The position numbers were made by a program, and so were the translations under genes. From Mesaphorura yosii (taxonomy: Eukaryota > Arthropoda > Collembola > Poduromorpha > Tullbergiidae): a stretch of 64,000 nucleotides of DNA. Of this stretch, positions 39,519 to 52,796 are shown piece by piece. Each line of letters opens with the position of its first letter. The stretch's first letter is position 1. The stretch lies in assembly GCA_009869945.1 (NCBI GenBank), contig WIXG01000156.1, positions 108,344-172,343 on the forward strand, in the 5' to 3' direction. The notes under the pieces were generated by a model. The model was not told the origin of the DNA, did no database searches, and saw nothing but the letters and a program-made list of their open reading frames with translations.

Positions 39519-41400
39519 TTTTTCGCTACGCTCTTGTTAATTCTTAATTAGTTAATGCTTGTATTAAAACCTTCACGCTTTAGAAAGAAAACATTATAGT
39601 TAATCCTTTCTACGCGGATGGAGTGAAACCAGTAAAAATTGTAAACATGAATCAAATGTAAGCCATGCTCGTTGTTCAAGTAAATAAAAATTTGCAAATT
39701 TGATTACCAGCTTGTGTATTTTTCATTCACGTCGTTTGAGACAAATCGCACGAGACAATAAATCGAAATTCGAGATCAAATCCTCATGTAAAACGCAGTT
39801 TTTTATTTTGTCATTTTTTCTGTTTCGTTTCGTCAGTTTCATATAAATTAAGATTAAGATTAAAATTATTTGTATTCATTTATGTCAAGTTTGAAAAACA
39901 CTTTCTTTTGTTTTCACATCATGGCACTTTTTAAAAACATACTTACACGCAATTGAATAAAAATTGTAATTTGTGTGTTGCCTATATAAATAACTATTGC
40001 AGTAGCAGCAGTACTGTATAGCACAGCAGTCCTTAGTTAAAGTACGCAGTAATAAAACCTAGATGCTACAGTCTTACGTGTATTATTTGCTAAATGCAAT
40101 TTCTACCTCAGACAGAGTAGGCAAACTCAAAAACACAAGAACAAAATGCGTGGTTGAAGCCTTAATTCTACATGCCCAGGCGGCAGTCTCCATCAAATTA
40201 TTTTAAGTCAGCGCTATACGTTAGACTGATGACAGTATAAAACAATTGAATTTGCTGGCAACTGGCAGGCTAAAAATGAGATTGTGGAAACCAAACGCAT
40301 AGTACTAAATGTCGCGTGTCACTAAAGATGAACGATTACGGGGTTTTTAAAATAATTTAATACACCTCTCGTGTTGGGATTGAGTGAAACGTGAGCAGTT
40401 GCCGCCTGCTCACGCGCGTCGTCAAAGCCTTTTGATCATAAGCAATGGCGTAAGTAGTTGTGGCCACTTGAAATACTTTAGTTTCTTTGTGCATGTTTGA
40501 TCTGATTTCACCCCGTAAAATAACGTGCTTAAATATACCCCTTTCCTTGCATCTGCATAGTGCATAGTTGAAAATAATTAATGTGAGAGGAATTTGCATC
40601 CGTGCATAATGAAACTTTCCAGTTCGCTTTCGCCGTTGGAGCAGTCTAATACTATGCTTGACGTTACGTTGAGACTTTAACTACACTACGCACAACCACA
40701 TTACATACATATACTTTTGCTTTTCCGCCACTCACTATCGTTTAGTTATTACATGTTTGTGACACAAATCAGGCCGGTCGAAGAGAGTTCATAGTTCATG
40801 TGTAGATTACAGTAGATACAAATGAATTTACATTACTTGTTCGTCTTGTCCCACCTTGAAGTTAATTTCTGCGTAGTTGAGTTGCTTGAGTTGGAAGTGC
40901 ATAACTTAGTAATTAAAGTAATTTCACTCTTTGCATTGATTGTAGACGACAGAGTTCATGACGGTTAAAAGCGATCATTCAGCGCCTCCATCGCATAAAG
41001 TCTATCAATCTACATTTTACATTCTGAGTGGAATCCGAACAATTTTTTGCAGGAGTATGCTTACAGTAATTCGTGGTAAATAGTACGTACAATTTGTAGT
41101 GCGAATGAAATACTGTCGCTGTTACCCCGTGTATAATACAGAATTCACTGAAACGGATTTGTCGTCAACTTCATGTCAAAATTCGCATAATTCGATTTCT
41201 ATTGATGAAACGCTAACTTGTCTATTTACTGTTAGCGTTATTATTGCACCTCATCACGAACCTTTCCCTTGCATTGCTTAAAGTACAAGTGCAAGACAAC
41301 ACTTTAAAATTGCAATTCAAAATTTTACAAAATTAAATTTTTAGAGAGCAATGTGAGCTTTGGTTCGTATTGCGAATGATGAAACGCGTACTACGAAGGC
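39519..41400. other. Region between two convergent genes
   Basis: This 1.9-kb stretch holds the 3' untranslated regions of the large disordered-protein gene (left) and legless/BCL9 (right). It is A+T-rich, with short scattered open frames and no assignable coding sequence. Confidence 0.6.
39683..39688 (+). other. Candidate poly(A) signal of the large disordered-protein gene
   Basis: AATAAA about 165 bases after the stop codon at 39516-39518, in an A-rich context. Confidence 0.5.
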
Positions 41401-44400
41401 TTACTTGAAGAATGGCTGATTTTGAGGATTGTTTGGATTGCCTTGATTTGACTGCATAGAATTTCGGACATTGTTTGAACCTGTCGCGTAGAGCTGCTGC
41501 TGGAAGTGATGAAACTGTTGGGCGTACGCCGGATCGTTTGGCGGTGGTGGACCGTTGCTGGAATTTGGCGGAGGACCGTAGCCTCCAGGACCCTTCATGC
41601 CGGGACCCGGACCTCCGGGGCCGCCCATTCCCATTCCATGCGGTGGCATTGGTTGTCCGTTGCCAGGATTTAACCCACCAGGACCATCAGGGCCTTGATC
41701 GAGCATTCCGTGTGGCGGCGGTGGTCGCATGGGTCCCATTGGACCACACATGCCGTGATTTCCGCCCATTCCTGGCTGCGATGGTCCTGGGTAGTTCATC
41801 CGATTGCCCCCCATGTTCACGTTTACATTCATCTGAAACAAGAAATTATACACTGACTTTAAAATTGAGTAGCTGAAGAACTACACATTAACAAATTATG
41901 TGCGGGTGAAATGGTATAGTAGAAGTTTTAATTAGTACTTAAAGCAGCCGCCGACTCTAATGATGGGGATTACTGAGAAAAGCCGAATGCGTTGACCCCA
42001 ACACAGATTTCCTTTTTAAAGTCGTTAATCTAATGGCAACGCATCATGTATGTGCCGCTGAAGGCGTACTTGTCTCAAATTCAACTTCATCTTATACGAA
42101 GTAGTGGTTTTTGCTCGAAATAATCAAGAGTGGTTACAACTTGCATCCTGGATCATAAATCTCATATGCCTTATTGTGTCCCGAGAATTGCTGACTGTTT
42201 CGCTGACGACATGACATTCACAACAATGACTCAGCAGCAAGGCATCAAACAATGACACTTGAAACGCCATACGATGATGTTGCACTTTTGTCACTTTAAA
42301 TTGTGCGTCACGACGAGTGTGAAATCGCGTGTACGTGTGGCAAGCTTACCCCCATGTTCACGTTAACGACTGGCCCAGGACTCGGGTTAGTGTAACGTTG
42401 CAGGAAATCGAGGTTTGGCCCAGGCCTTGGCTGTCCGTGCATCGGCCCGCCCATGGCGTTTGGAGGAGAACACATTGATCCTTGGTTGTGGGGAGGCGGA
42501 GGCCTTGCAGGAAGGTACTGAATGGTGTTGGGCGCATTTGGCTTCACTTGAACGTTTGCTCCACCGAAAGCTCGAGGCCCACCGCCGCCACCTCCTCCAT
42601 TGTTTGGCATTCGATACGGACTGCCACGCACGCCTTGACCACCGCCGCCGCCCATCCTCGGTGGCATGGGTTGGTTGCCATAAAGCATCTGAGGTGGTGG
42701 AGGTCCACGTCCAGGCATTGGAGGCCCGCCGCCGCACATCGGGCCCATTGGCGGGCCACCACCCATCGGTCCTCCGGGGCCCATGTGATTGGGCATGTTC
42801 TGAGGTGGACCACCGCCCATCATTTGAGGTCCCATGTTGCCGGGTGGCCCTCCCATTGGGTTCATGTGCTGACCCATTCCCATCTGCTGACCCATCGGGC
42901 CCATCTGATGCCCCATTGAACCCATGTTAGGCCCCATGTTGTTGGGTCCGTTGTTCATGTACGGTGGCATATTCTGGATGTTCATTTGCTGTATAGTCAT
43001 TGTGGCACTCACGTACGTGTTGTTCACCGTTTGTGGACCACCCATGGCCATTCCTCCGTCAACACTCTGAAAGCAAAGAGTTTAGTTTAGTCGTGACGCG
43101 TACATCAAGCCACTGCGCGTGGCCTGTAAAAGCTACCTGAATGCTATGCATGGATGTATTAAAATTCACCATGTTTGGATTCATCGGAGGACCGCCGGGA
43201 GGATTCATTCCGTATCCAGGCGCACTCATTCTATGTCAAGGTAAGATGGAGTCAGAGTTAACCCGAGTGTGGACAAATCGAAACTGTTTTTGCCACTTAC
43301 CCGCTGCCTTGAGGATTGCTTGAGTTTCCATTTCCGCCCAGCTGCTGACTCATTTGTACCATGGAGGAAATTGGATCGAATACGGGTTTGCTGCCCGCTG
43401 GACCAGGACCAGCTACATTCGGATTCAAAGGGACATTATCAAACACGCCACCACTACTGGGTCCATCAGATGGATCCATCATTGGCATTGGTTTCATCAT
43501 GGGGTTACAGGGCGATTGAAGTCCACCGCCAGGGTGCCCTGGCTGCCCAAATGGCGGGTTTGGATTCTTCATGTCTGCCATGTTCATCTGCAGCGGCGTG
43601 CCTGGCTGCGACGGGTTTCTATCCATGGTCTGAGGGCTAGGGTTTGGAGTTGTACTGTTTCTTGGAGTGCCGATCGGACCCACACTGCCAGGCCGTGGCT
43701 GTAGAAAGCAAGCAGACCGCTGTCAATAAAGCTGATTGGACTCAGATGATGTATTCGTCTTACCTTTGAACTATTGCTATTGTTTGTGTTGATTGGCATT
43801 TCTGGTGTGCATTTTTGATTGGATGCTGATGAAACGGAGACTGGTGTTGGTGGGGAGGAATGGGAGGGTTTTTGTTGATTTAAGTTTGGTGTTGAGGGAT
43901 TCATTTCTTGACCTTGGGTACTATGGGACATACTACAAGGAAATAATGTGTATTAGTATGGACCAATGAAAAATGATAAGAACATAAAAACATTAGTGGC
44001 GTGATGCGGGACTCACCTTGGGGAAGTTTCTGTTGCATGCTCCGGGAGACCTACATTGGGTTGTTTTTGAATCGTCAGCTCTTGGCCTTCAAAAACATTC
44101 AAGTATTGAATTTGTTGAGGAGAAGGTACTGGCATGAGATTTGCTTCCTTAACCGACGGAGGGGCTGACGACGTTGGTGAAATTGAACAAGAGGATTTCT
44201 CTTTTCGACTCTTACCTCCTTCACTATTGCTGGATTCAGAGTCTTTCCTTTGGACGGCTCCAGAAGGGGAGTTGTCTTGCACCTGACCCACTTGGGGACT
44301 GTAGTACCCTGACGGGTAGAAAGAGTGGCTACCTGGGCCAGGGTACATCGGGTCCCCAGAAATAGGGGAATGGGGAGAAGGTCTGTCCAAATAAGAGTCG

Positions 44401-46193
44401 CGTTAGCACGCATTTACACCACTCAGCAGTTCGCAATTGCTGAAACTCACCGATGAGGTGCACCGCCGCACGAACTGCTCGGGGTCAGTGGAGTGACTGG
44501 ACTGGGAATACTCCCACCACCTCCTTTCTTTGAACCGTTCGCATTAGGCGGCGGGGGTAATGGCGGGCCCGGAGGACCCTGTGGTTTCATCCCTTGCCCG
44601 TCGAAAAATCCAGGGCCGGGACCACCTGGCCAATCATTTGGTGGCATTTTATTATTAGACCCGTGCATATATTCTGCAGATCCAGGTGGAAGTCCTCCCT
44701 GAAAATTAGTTCAATTCAATATCAATTGTCGAATATTAGAATGCCGTTTTTCTTGCTATCAGAAAGCTCCTTTGTGGGAGTTCCTTCGTGATTAACGCGT
44801 CTGGTTCTGACTGCCATAGAGTGAACTAACTTCTTTCTGTACTCACCTGTGGATTATATCCATCCATGTTTTCTGGAGGTGGTCCTTGATGACAGTTGTG
44901 CTCACCTCCTCGTTCATTTTCCTGGAATAGAAGCATTCGCCCAATCGTGCTCAGGTTGGCAAGTTTGGCTTCTCTTCGCGCCCTTTCTTCTGGCGTGAGG
45001 TCTTCGTCTCGAATTTGTACTCCTGTTAATCGCCCGGATGAGAGATGATTGGAGGAGTTATCTCCCCCGGGCCCACCAAAATACGGCGGCTGTGATCCGT
45101 TCCCAGGACCATGATTAGGTCCCATTGGACTCGCACCCGGTCCCATCATCTGATCCCCAGGACCACCAGGACACGGAGCCTGACCCATACCAGGGCCACA
45201 GAAAGGTGGTCCGCCGCCCTCGTAGTAATTGGGGTACCCTTGAGGTGGCGGTGGCTGTTTCTGCTGAGGATTCCATGGCGGAGGAGGTGGGTGGCCTTGT
45301 TGGGGGTTGAAATCCGGCGGCATGTTTGGCGGTGGCGCAGGAATCATGTGCTGTTGTGACTGGCTTTTATTTCCTTTTCCCATCTTTCCTGTGGGCTGAG
45401 GTGGGGGTGGCTGCCAATTAGAATTTCCTTGATACTGCTAAACAAATGAAATTGAACATCAGTGCCTACCGATTGTTAGCTCAGAGTACTGACGGTATTT
45501 TACCTCCATAAATTTTCGCGTGGCTGGATGAGTGTTATGAAAGGCAATAATTGAAGGAAACTGTCCCTGGAACACGGCTTCAGCTGCTTTGTTCGCTAGT
45601 TTCGTTGAGAAGACAAAGATCTGACTTTGTTGCTGCATATACTGAGCTTCTAGTGTGCTGGGTTGCTGCTTTGTTTGCTGAGGAGGAGGAGGTGGTGGTG
45701 GTTGACCTGGGGGCGGGCAGTTCGGAGGAGGGAAGCCGCTCATCATCCCTGAAGGACCATGATGGTGAGGCGGAGGTGGGCCGAATTCTCCCGGGTGAGA
45801 GGGGCCTTGCCCGTTGCCGGGAGGCATGTTGTTGTAGGGCGGATAGCAGTATGGATTCATTGGAGCCTTACAGTCGTGGAAGTCCGGGTGGCCGATGTCC
45901 GGATGAGACATCATGTCCGAGTTGCAGTCCTGCTTATCCATTATTTGAGGCGTCGTTGAGTTCTCGCCTTTTATATCGCCTCCGTTGAGCAAAAGTTCAT
46001 CTTGAAGACTCTTTGATGGTGTTGGAACCGACGCGCTTCCATCGCCAAAGTCCTGCATGCCTGGGCCGCCACCCGGATCCGGACCGACGGGGTTCATCTT
46101 TTCTTCCTTGATCTTCATCCCATTCTTGTTTTTCCGTCGCGTCGCCTTCGCAGTGCCCAGCGGACCCTTTCGCCGCTTCTCGATCCCGTCCAT
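41401..46193 (-). CDS. lgs: Legless/BCL9 family Wnt transcriptional co-activator
   Basis: Nine exons in transcription order: 46193-45504, 45437-44847, 44698-44451, 44382-44017, 43932-43764, 43698-43301, 43230-43137, 43066-42350 and 41832-41401. Phases agree, giving 1234 residues. Near the N-terminus is a basic nuclear-localisation-like run (KATRRKNKNG). At about 192-222 is HD1, with FVFSTKLANKAAEAVFQGQ, which in BCL9 proteins binds the PHD finger of Pygopus. At about 377-402 is HD2 (LTPEERARREAKLANLSTIG, then RMLLF), the Armadillo/beta-catenin-binding helix. Later family-like blocks include YLNVFEGQELTIQKQ, FDPISSMVQMSQQ, NTIQYLPARP, LDFLQRY and, near the end, DPAYAQQFHHFQQQLY. The linkers are Gly/Pro/Met-rich and disordered, as in the family. 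Role: nuclear adaptor that ties Pygopus to beta-catenin on TCF targets. The order and spacing of blocks make the call secure; the length is close to BCL9 and shorter than the BCL9L class. Confidence 0.95.
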
Positions 46194-49100
46194 TGTGACT
46201 CACTGTTGCCGGGCGCTTCGAATGCCCATAAAGTTTAGAGTAAAGCAACGCTGAACGACTTTACTCTGAAAGCACATTCACAAACCAAGCCACAAGCGTC
46301 GCAAACTCATGTCCAGATTATTGTCACACTCGATGCTTACTCTTGAAGTTGAGCATTGCACATGATCGTTGAGACGCAGGTTCGTTCATCAATTCTTTTA
46401 CTGATAAAAGAACTGACTCCTTAGCGTTCGCATTTTGTATTATTTATGTTTATTAGCTGACTTTACATTTTTCCTTTATTGATTGTATTATTTGATCATT
46501 ATTGAATAGAAATTGCATAATTGTGCAGGAAAAGTCAAAGTGCGTGAGCCACGGCACTTTACTTAGCCGACAACTAAGATTTACATTAGACTTACTACAA
46601 CTTGTATAATAATTGTTTAGAATAATGAATTGGAGATACGTAAACAAGGAGTGCGAGTACTAAGGCAGATCCTCGATGACTGAGAACTCTGCTTATATCC
46701 ACTGTATAATGCGAGCAACGGAAACATACAAAAGTGCGTTCACTTGCCACGTATCATCAGAGCTCGGCAGCGGTCGGGTTGTCAAAAGGGGAGAATGCGT
46801 ACAGAGTGCAGGCTCCCACTGGTCAAAAAGAGGTCCGGGTGTACTTCGCCCCGAGCGACGGGCCACTTAGCACAGTTTTTATTAACCGGGGATGGGTGGG
46901 TTCTTGTTGACGAAGACAACCTTTTTAGCGGCTAAACGCATGTTGCAGATGGAGTCTATTCCTTTGGTCGGGTCAAGGGTCATGTGTTGAGGGTCAGCGT
47001 ATGTCGCTCTGAGCGGCCAAATTTGTTGACATTTCATGGACCAGGCCGCTGACCGGCTCGTCAGGGACGAAAGCTTGACTGGTACTCGGGCTCCTGTAAT
47101 GGAGACCTGGTCTGTGTAATGGCCCGCCCGCCTCTGCATATTACCATGGCGTCTGCACTTGGAGAATGTTTTCCGTAAAAATGCATCAAGATGTCGTTCA
47201 CGACATCGCGTATAAAAAATTGAATTGAAACTGGAGGCCCGGAGACGTGAACCTGAGACCGAAACATGGTAAGAATGCACAATGAGAATCGCGTGAGCGA
47301 ACCGAGCTCTCAGATTTGCACGTTGTTGAATTAGCATCAAGTCAGAAAGTTGAATTCGTCGCAGGTGCAAAATGAGGATTACGTGATAAGTGCGGGCCAC
47401 GAGAGCGTAGAGATTAAATGACTTCATCAGCACCAGCATGAAAGGGCCAACGTAACCGTTTTAAATTTCATAAATTACAGTGACAATTGTGGGTTTTGTT
47501 AATTGTGTATGTGTGGATTATGTCTCTGACACAGCATAGCTCAGATTGCTCACATCGTGCGGCGTCCCTTTACACATGGAAATTAAAACTCATTTGTAAT
47601 CATCGGCCGATGGTGCTGCAATGAAGGAAGGAATGCGATGATAGATGGTCATGCGGAATGATGCGTGCCTGGCAATAGACCAAATGCAATAAATCCAGAA
47701 TTAACTCGGCACTTGTCTGTGAGACGACAGCCGCGAGCACGACACAGACAGGATAGACTGCCTGACTGCTTAATGTAAACTGCATCTATTAATTCTGCAT
47801 GTGTCATTGATGCACTTTTGCGAATCAAAAATGCAGTGACTCAGTGTACTTGGCAAGGTTTGTGTACGCGATTAATAAATCAGGCTCGGAGAGCAAGTGC
47901 TGGCGTTAACAAGTTAATCCTAAGCCCTAAACAAAAAATGTCTGCTATGACATTGTTTTGTAAACACAGAATTTACGCGAGATAGACAATAGAATTCTGA
48001 TTCTTGCCGTTGTTGTTGAGACGAATGAATAAAATCTCAAAAAACCGTTGCGTTTGATCCAGTTGTAAGATTCAGCGACTCATTCGTGACTATGATATTC
48101 AATGTACATAGTATTCGAGAAATAAAATGAATCATAGCAGAGTACAGTCCAGCGAGAATCATTTCAAGTGCCTTGTCGCCACAAAATTTGTCAAAAGTGT
48201 TTATTCTGAAGCTCTGCGATTTAAACTTTATATGGCGGAATTCAGATTTTCCGTGTGTGTGAGCGTGTTGGTTCAGGGAAACAATGGACACGAGATGCAC
48301 ATTTGCCTGTCCTTCGTGGGGCCAATCCAGACGCACGGTCATCCACGTAGTTTCGGGCCAGTCCGAGTATTTATCTGCCAGAAATGCGCGAAAAATGTCT
48401 TTGTAATGCATGCGAATCACCTTGAGCGATTTTATAAAAAAGACTTCTCGTATTTTATTATTCGCCTTCTTCATATCATTGAACTTGAACCCGAGACTCG
48501 AGAGAACCATCAGCAGCATCAAAGTGAGTCAAGTCAAAGACAAAAAGAATGACGACTCGACCGACGGTGGTTCATCGTTCACAACTCACAACAGAACAGA
48601 CGAATAAGGCGAGATACGAACCGCATTCTTGTGATGATGAGATTCTTATTGTACAACTTTTGCTTTCCTTTTAATTCTCTACAAACACTTTTTATTTCAA
48701 GATCACCAATCGCGAGAGCAGTAAACTAAAGTGTAGCAACAGCAGGCCAAAGCGAAACAGGTATGCGACGAAGAAAAAAAGAGGATACAGTATTTTCAGG
48801 CATGGCGGAGGAAGCAGGGAGAAGAGCCGCGTCGAACTGCCATTGGCGTCTTCGCATTGTTGTAAAGTTAAAGACTGACTCCACTTCATTTGTCTCTGAA
48901 CAACCTAGCACCAGACCAGACGAGGAGGGAGGCAGGCAGACAGCAAAGTCAGGACGAACCAAGCGAAAAAAGCGAAACAAGTGTATGCGTGCAATTAAGT
49001 AACTCAACAATAAATACGCGACGACAGGGATGATTATAATAATGGCGAGTTTTATACATTGTTTAAATTACTTTTTTCATCCACGTACAAATAAGTAACA

Positions 49101-49888
49101 TTCGCATGCACACAGCTTTGAATTACAAGCGCAAACATATGCAACATTCTAAAAATGCATTGCATGCAAACTCGTGCTATTGCCAGCATGGGCACAAGTG
49201 CGCATCCTCGAAATAGAATTAGAGTCATACAGTATGATGAAAACGGATGGATGAACGGACATGAGGACATGGATGAGTTACTGGCATAAATGCCAATGTC
49301 ACACCGAAGTGCCTAGTTTTTGCTCGCACGTAGAGTACGACTCACCGAATAATGAAATAAATCCCCAACTTGTATTATGACGTAGAATTTTAGAAATTAA
49401 AAAATAACCAGAACATACCTTTTCTACATTTTATTGAATCTGAATTAATCACAAAATGAGAGAACTTAGGCGCTAATAAAGCATATGTTGAGCACACTGC
49501 ATGGTACGCTAGCATACGAATCTCTAATTAATTGCGTACTGTACAAATCCATACGTGTTCCTTATCATTAGTTAGCAATACAATAAATATCAATCTTTTT
49601 TCTCTCTGCATACCAAAATACATTATCGACACGGTCAGGATGACCAGTCTTTAACTTTGAGCTCTGTTTAGTGTAACAACTTACTAAATGTCTGAGTTAA
49701 ATAAGGCAATACAAAAGTAGAATGTATGTATGTAAATATAAATCATAGAAAAATACAAGCGTTTACGTTTTAACAGGTTTTTGCACAGCCAAAATATTTC
49801 ATAAAAAGCAATCATAGATCTGGGCAACAAGCTTTCTTGATATAAATTTACTCCGATTATCATGAAAGCTTGGCCATTACAACCTTAA
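46194..49888. other. Region between the legless and PINX1-like genes
   Basis: Contains the legless promoter side (next to 46193), a decayed coding-like stretch near 46720-47460 and the 3' end of the PINX1-like gene (AATAAA on the minus strand at 49434-49429, 455 bases past its stop). A pair of overlapping open frames on opposite strands, 161 and 141 codons, lies at 48037-48552; neither resembles a known family. No other gene is recognised. Confidence 0.5.
46720..47460 (-). pseudogene. Decayed coding-like stretch, unidentified
   Basis: This stretch is richer in G+C than its neighbours. On the minus strand it shows protein-like reading that passes between three frames: one frame is plausible from about 47265 to 47070, a second from about 47070 to 47000, and the third from about 47000 to 46885. 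In-frame stops lie at the changeovers and further on. That is the pattern of a coding sequence broken by small insertions or deletions and stops. I cannot name the parent protein. It could be a dead host gene, a transposon relic, or an endogenised viral fragment; the sequence alone does not decide. Chance open frames in a G+C-rich patch remain possible. Confidence 0.35.
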
Positions 49889-51315
49889 TTAGACCTTCCT
49901 TCTCTTTGGCGGAGGAGCAGTTTCATCGGCCCGTCCATTGTCAGCTACGCAGGTCTGGTCTCCACATGCTCCACTCATTGTCGGGCTGGTTCGCGCAACC
50001 TCAACCTGGTCCTTGAACTTCTCCAACATCGCTTCCCTCGCAGCACTCAGATCTCCTACATAGGCATATTCACATTTTAACATGTAATTTTGGCTGTACC
50101 AAAATAATAAACAAGAAATAATATTGATGAGTGCGGTAACTTACCCACGACTTTAGTATATGGGCTAGGAAACATCTTTGAAGCGAACCCATAATGACTA
50201 ACGTACGTTTTTTTCAGGAACATCAACCATCCTTCTCCTGGCTTTAAGTCTCTCCGAATCTTAGGTGAGCGCGTACGCTTGTCCTCAGGTTTTAAGATGT
50301 CATCACAAAGCCTCTTAAATCTGGTAGAAGTGATTCGAATAGTTCGAATTGTCGCTAATAAATTACAGCGCACCATGAAAGCCAAGGAAATTATTACTCA
50401 CACTCGCTGTGATGTATGAATCTGCTTGTCTGTAATACTTGAAGCGCGTCCTTCCAGAACCCAAAACCGGTATTCGGATTCCGGGTCCGCTGGCACAACC
50501 AGCGGAAATGTAATCTTCGCAGATAGTAAAGATGCGAATGGTACATTCCGACGAGGCAAAACAGACACCGGCAACATTTGTTTCAGATACCAGTCAGATA
50601 CAAACTTTGACATGTATTTAAAATCGTAGAGATTGTAGAGTGATTTCTTTTCTGACGAGTCTTCAGGAACCAACGTTTCTGAGTTCTTGGTTGGCTTTCC
50701 AAATATAGCTGCCATATCCTTTTTCGATGCCTTGCTTAAATCTTTACTTTCGACAACCTTTCCATAACTGTAAGATAGAAAATAAATTCTAATTAGCGGC
50801 CAGCTTGACATATAGAAATTAGTTACTAACGACATCGCTTACTGTATTCTAAATTTGGATGCCTTTGATTTTGCAGCCAGTCCTTCTGTGTTAGTCGCGA
50901 GACCTGCCATTGACCCATTTTCTCCATGTACTTTCGTTTCGTCAATGCTGTTTAAGCCAGTGAGTATTCGATTAAATTTCTCATTCTGGTTCATCCAATC
51001 ATCTACCTTCGCCTTGTAACCAAGCCCTTAAATTCAAATTAAAAGCATTTCGTTAAACCATTCACGCACCAAGTGCAAGTGTATCATTTGCACATGAAAC
51101 CTCTGGTTCTCTGACTAACCTGCGCTGGATGTGTGAATATTCGGCTTAATTGATTCAGTGATTCCTTTGCTTTCCTTTCCCAGGCCCTGCCCCTCACTCC
51201 ACCCCATCTTTTCAAGAAGCTTTCTCCCCTTATTACCCTCTTCTTGCATGAACTGCTTCCCTTGAGGGTTCAATGAGATCTTCTGCTTTTTCCTTGGCTC
51301 TGCCAGCATAGCCAT
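49889..51315 (-). CDS. PINX1: PINX1-like G-patch protein
   Basis: Five exons in transcription order: 51315-51120, 51026-50843, 50767-50402, 50320-50145 and 50055-49889. Phases agree, giving 362 residues. The start MAMLAEPRKKQK matches the family's typical beginning. Residues about 28-72 form a G-patch (RKLLEKMGWSEGQGLGKESK, then GLGYK), followed by a family-like DWMNQNEKFNRIL block and a KDLSKASKKDMAAIFGK block at about 135-151. In yeast and animals such proteins act in the nucleolus; their G-patch activates a DEAH helicase in rRNA processing, and the vertebrate protein inhibits telomerase. Odd point: after residue 165 the sequence is not the usual lysine-rich low-complexity tail but looks ordered (LYDFKYMSKFVSDWYLKQM; KPGEGWLMFLKKTYVSHYGF), which I do not recognise. 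The end PPKRRKV is an SV40-like nuclear signal. Confidence 0.88.
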
Positions 51316-52796
51316 TTAGGTCAGAATTATTTTCGATCTGTAGATCAAACCTGCTAAACCAAAGGCACTCGAATTAATTTAAAGTATCAACACTTGTATC
51401 AGCATGACTCCAATGTACGCCTAGAATGGAAGATGGGTGATATGTACTTGATAAGAACAGCGTCACCATCTGCTTATAAACGGAACGTGCCAAGGTTAGT
51501 ACCAACAACGACGCACTTCACACTTGGAAGTATTCAAGTATCATTCAATCCGAAAATTGACCTACTCACCAATAGAACCAGTGCCAGTGGTAAACCTGAG
51601 TACGTGGATGAAACTCGCACAGACAATGAGTAGTAAATTAATTCACACTTTCCTCAGTTAAGATCGATTGACACAAGTTATTTCAACTCAATTTACATCC
51701 TCTGCATGGGATTTTGCTTTACTAGCAATCAATCAAATCACTACTCGACGTGAATCACTCAAAAAATGTTCAATTCACTGGACACAAATGCGGAATTGTG
51801 TTCCCGTTCCCGTAGTCCACGCGGTTGTAGTTGCAGTTGATGCAGTCCGAACATACGAAGTCAAACTCGGCGATCAGTTCTCTCATTGCGCGTCTTCCTT
51901 GAATCCCGAAGACAAGGAACCCATGCGGTTTACATCTCTCAGCTCAGCAAGTGAGAGCGTCTCAACTCACGCCTTGACAAAGAGAACCTGATTTCCGAAC
52001 ACAGTTCTGATCACGTCAGGTCATCTCACCTCGGCACCTCAGTAGTAGTTTGGAAATTAGTTTCTATAAATCTGTGGCTGGTTTTGGCATGGAGCTTATT
52101 ATGTCATTCGTTTCTGGCTATACAAAATTGCCATATTAAAATTAAGGAAATGAAATTAGGTAATTTTGCAACGACAATTGAAATAAAGACAATTCAGTGA
52201 ATTCAGTGTTTCATGCCCCATAAAAATCTGGAAGAGATTGTCATCAGTAATTTATCGACCTTTAAATACGTGCTGCTGGTGGATGCTTCAGGTCCATCTT
52301 TAGAAATCCTACGTATAAACTCAAGATTCCAAGGGCCTAGAATTAACCATTATCCACAAATTAAGTATGAAAACATGACGTTCCTGTGCGCAGTGGTTGG
52401 AAATTCTCGGGTCTCGAGTCATTAATATCATTCTTCGGTGCTTCTAACATCAAATATAGCGTTGTAACACTGTAATGAGTAACTGCAAAGAGTTTACTGA
52501 ACGGCCTCACAGATACTTTAAGTTCGGGACGACTTTGCTAATTAATATAGAGATGGGAAATGAGGCTCGAATGAGACCGTTTACACCGTTTGTCTGAGGT
52601 TTCCTTGATGCAATGGCAGGACGTATGAACGTGATCAGATCGCAAATTGAGAGATCCTGCCGGGGTGTTTCTGTTCTGTTTCGTTTGATCCACTGGACTG
52701 GACTCTGGACTTCGGATTTCAGAAGGGATCTCTAAGGGAGCATAAAACAAATTAATTTTCGAAGTTGACTTTTGGTGCAGGCGATAAGAGCTCACG
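51316..52796. other. Shared upstream region of divergent PINX1-like and SUCLG2 genes
   Basis: About 1.5 kb between two divergent start codons, so both promoters should lie here. Open frames of 70-107 codons on the plus strand at 51394-51633, 51668-51991 and 52213-52425 resemble no family. A short cysteine-containing minus-strand frame of about 40 codons near 51770-51890 was also seen and is not convincing. Confidence 0.5.

Noticed and set aside
42308-46000. Long plus-strand frames rich in Arg, His and Trp opposite legless
   Set aside because: They are shadows of the Gly/Pro-rich legless exons, which lack stops on the reverse strand because of their codon composition.
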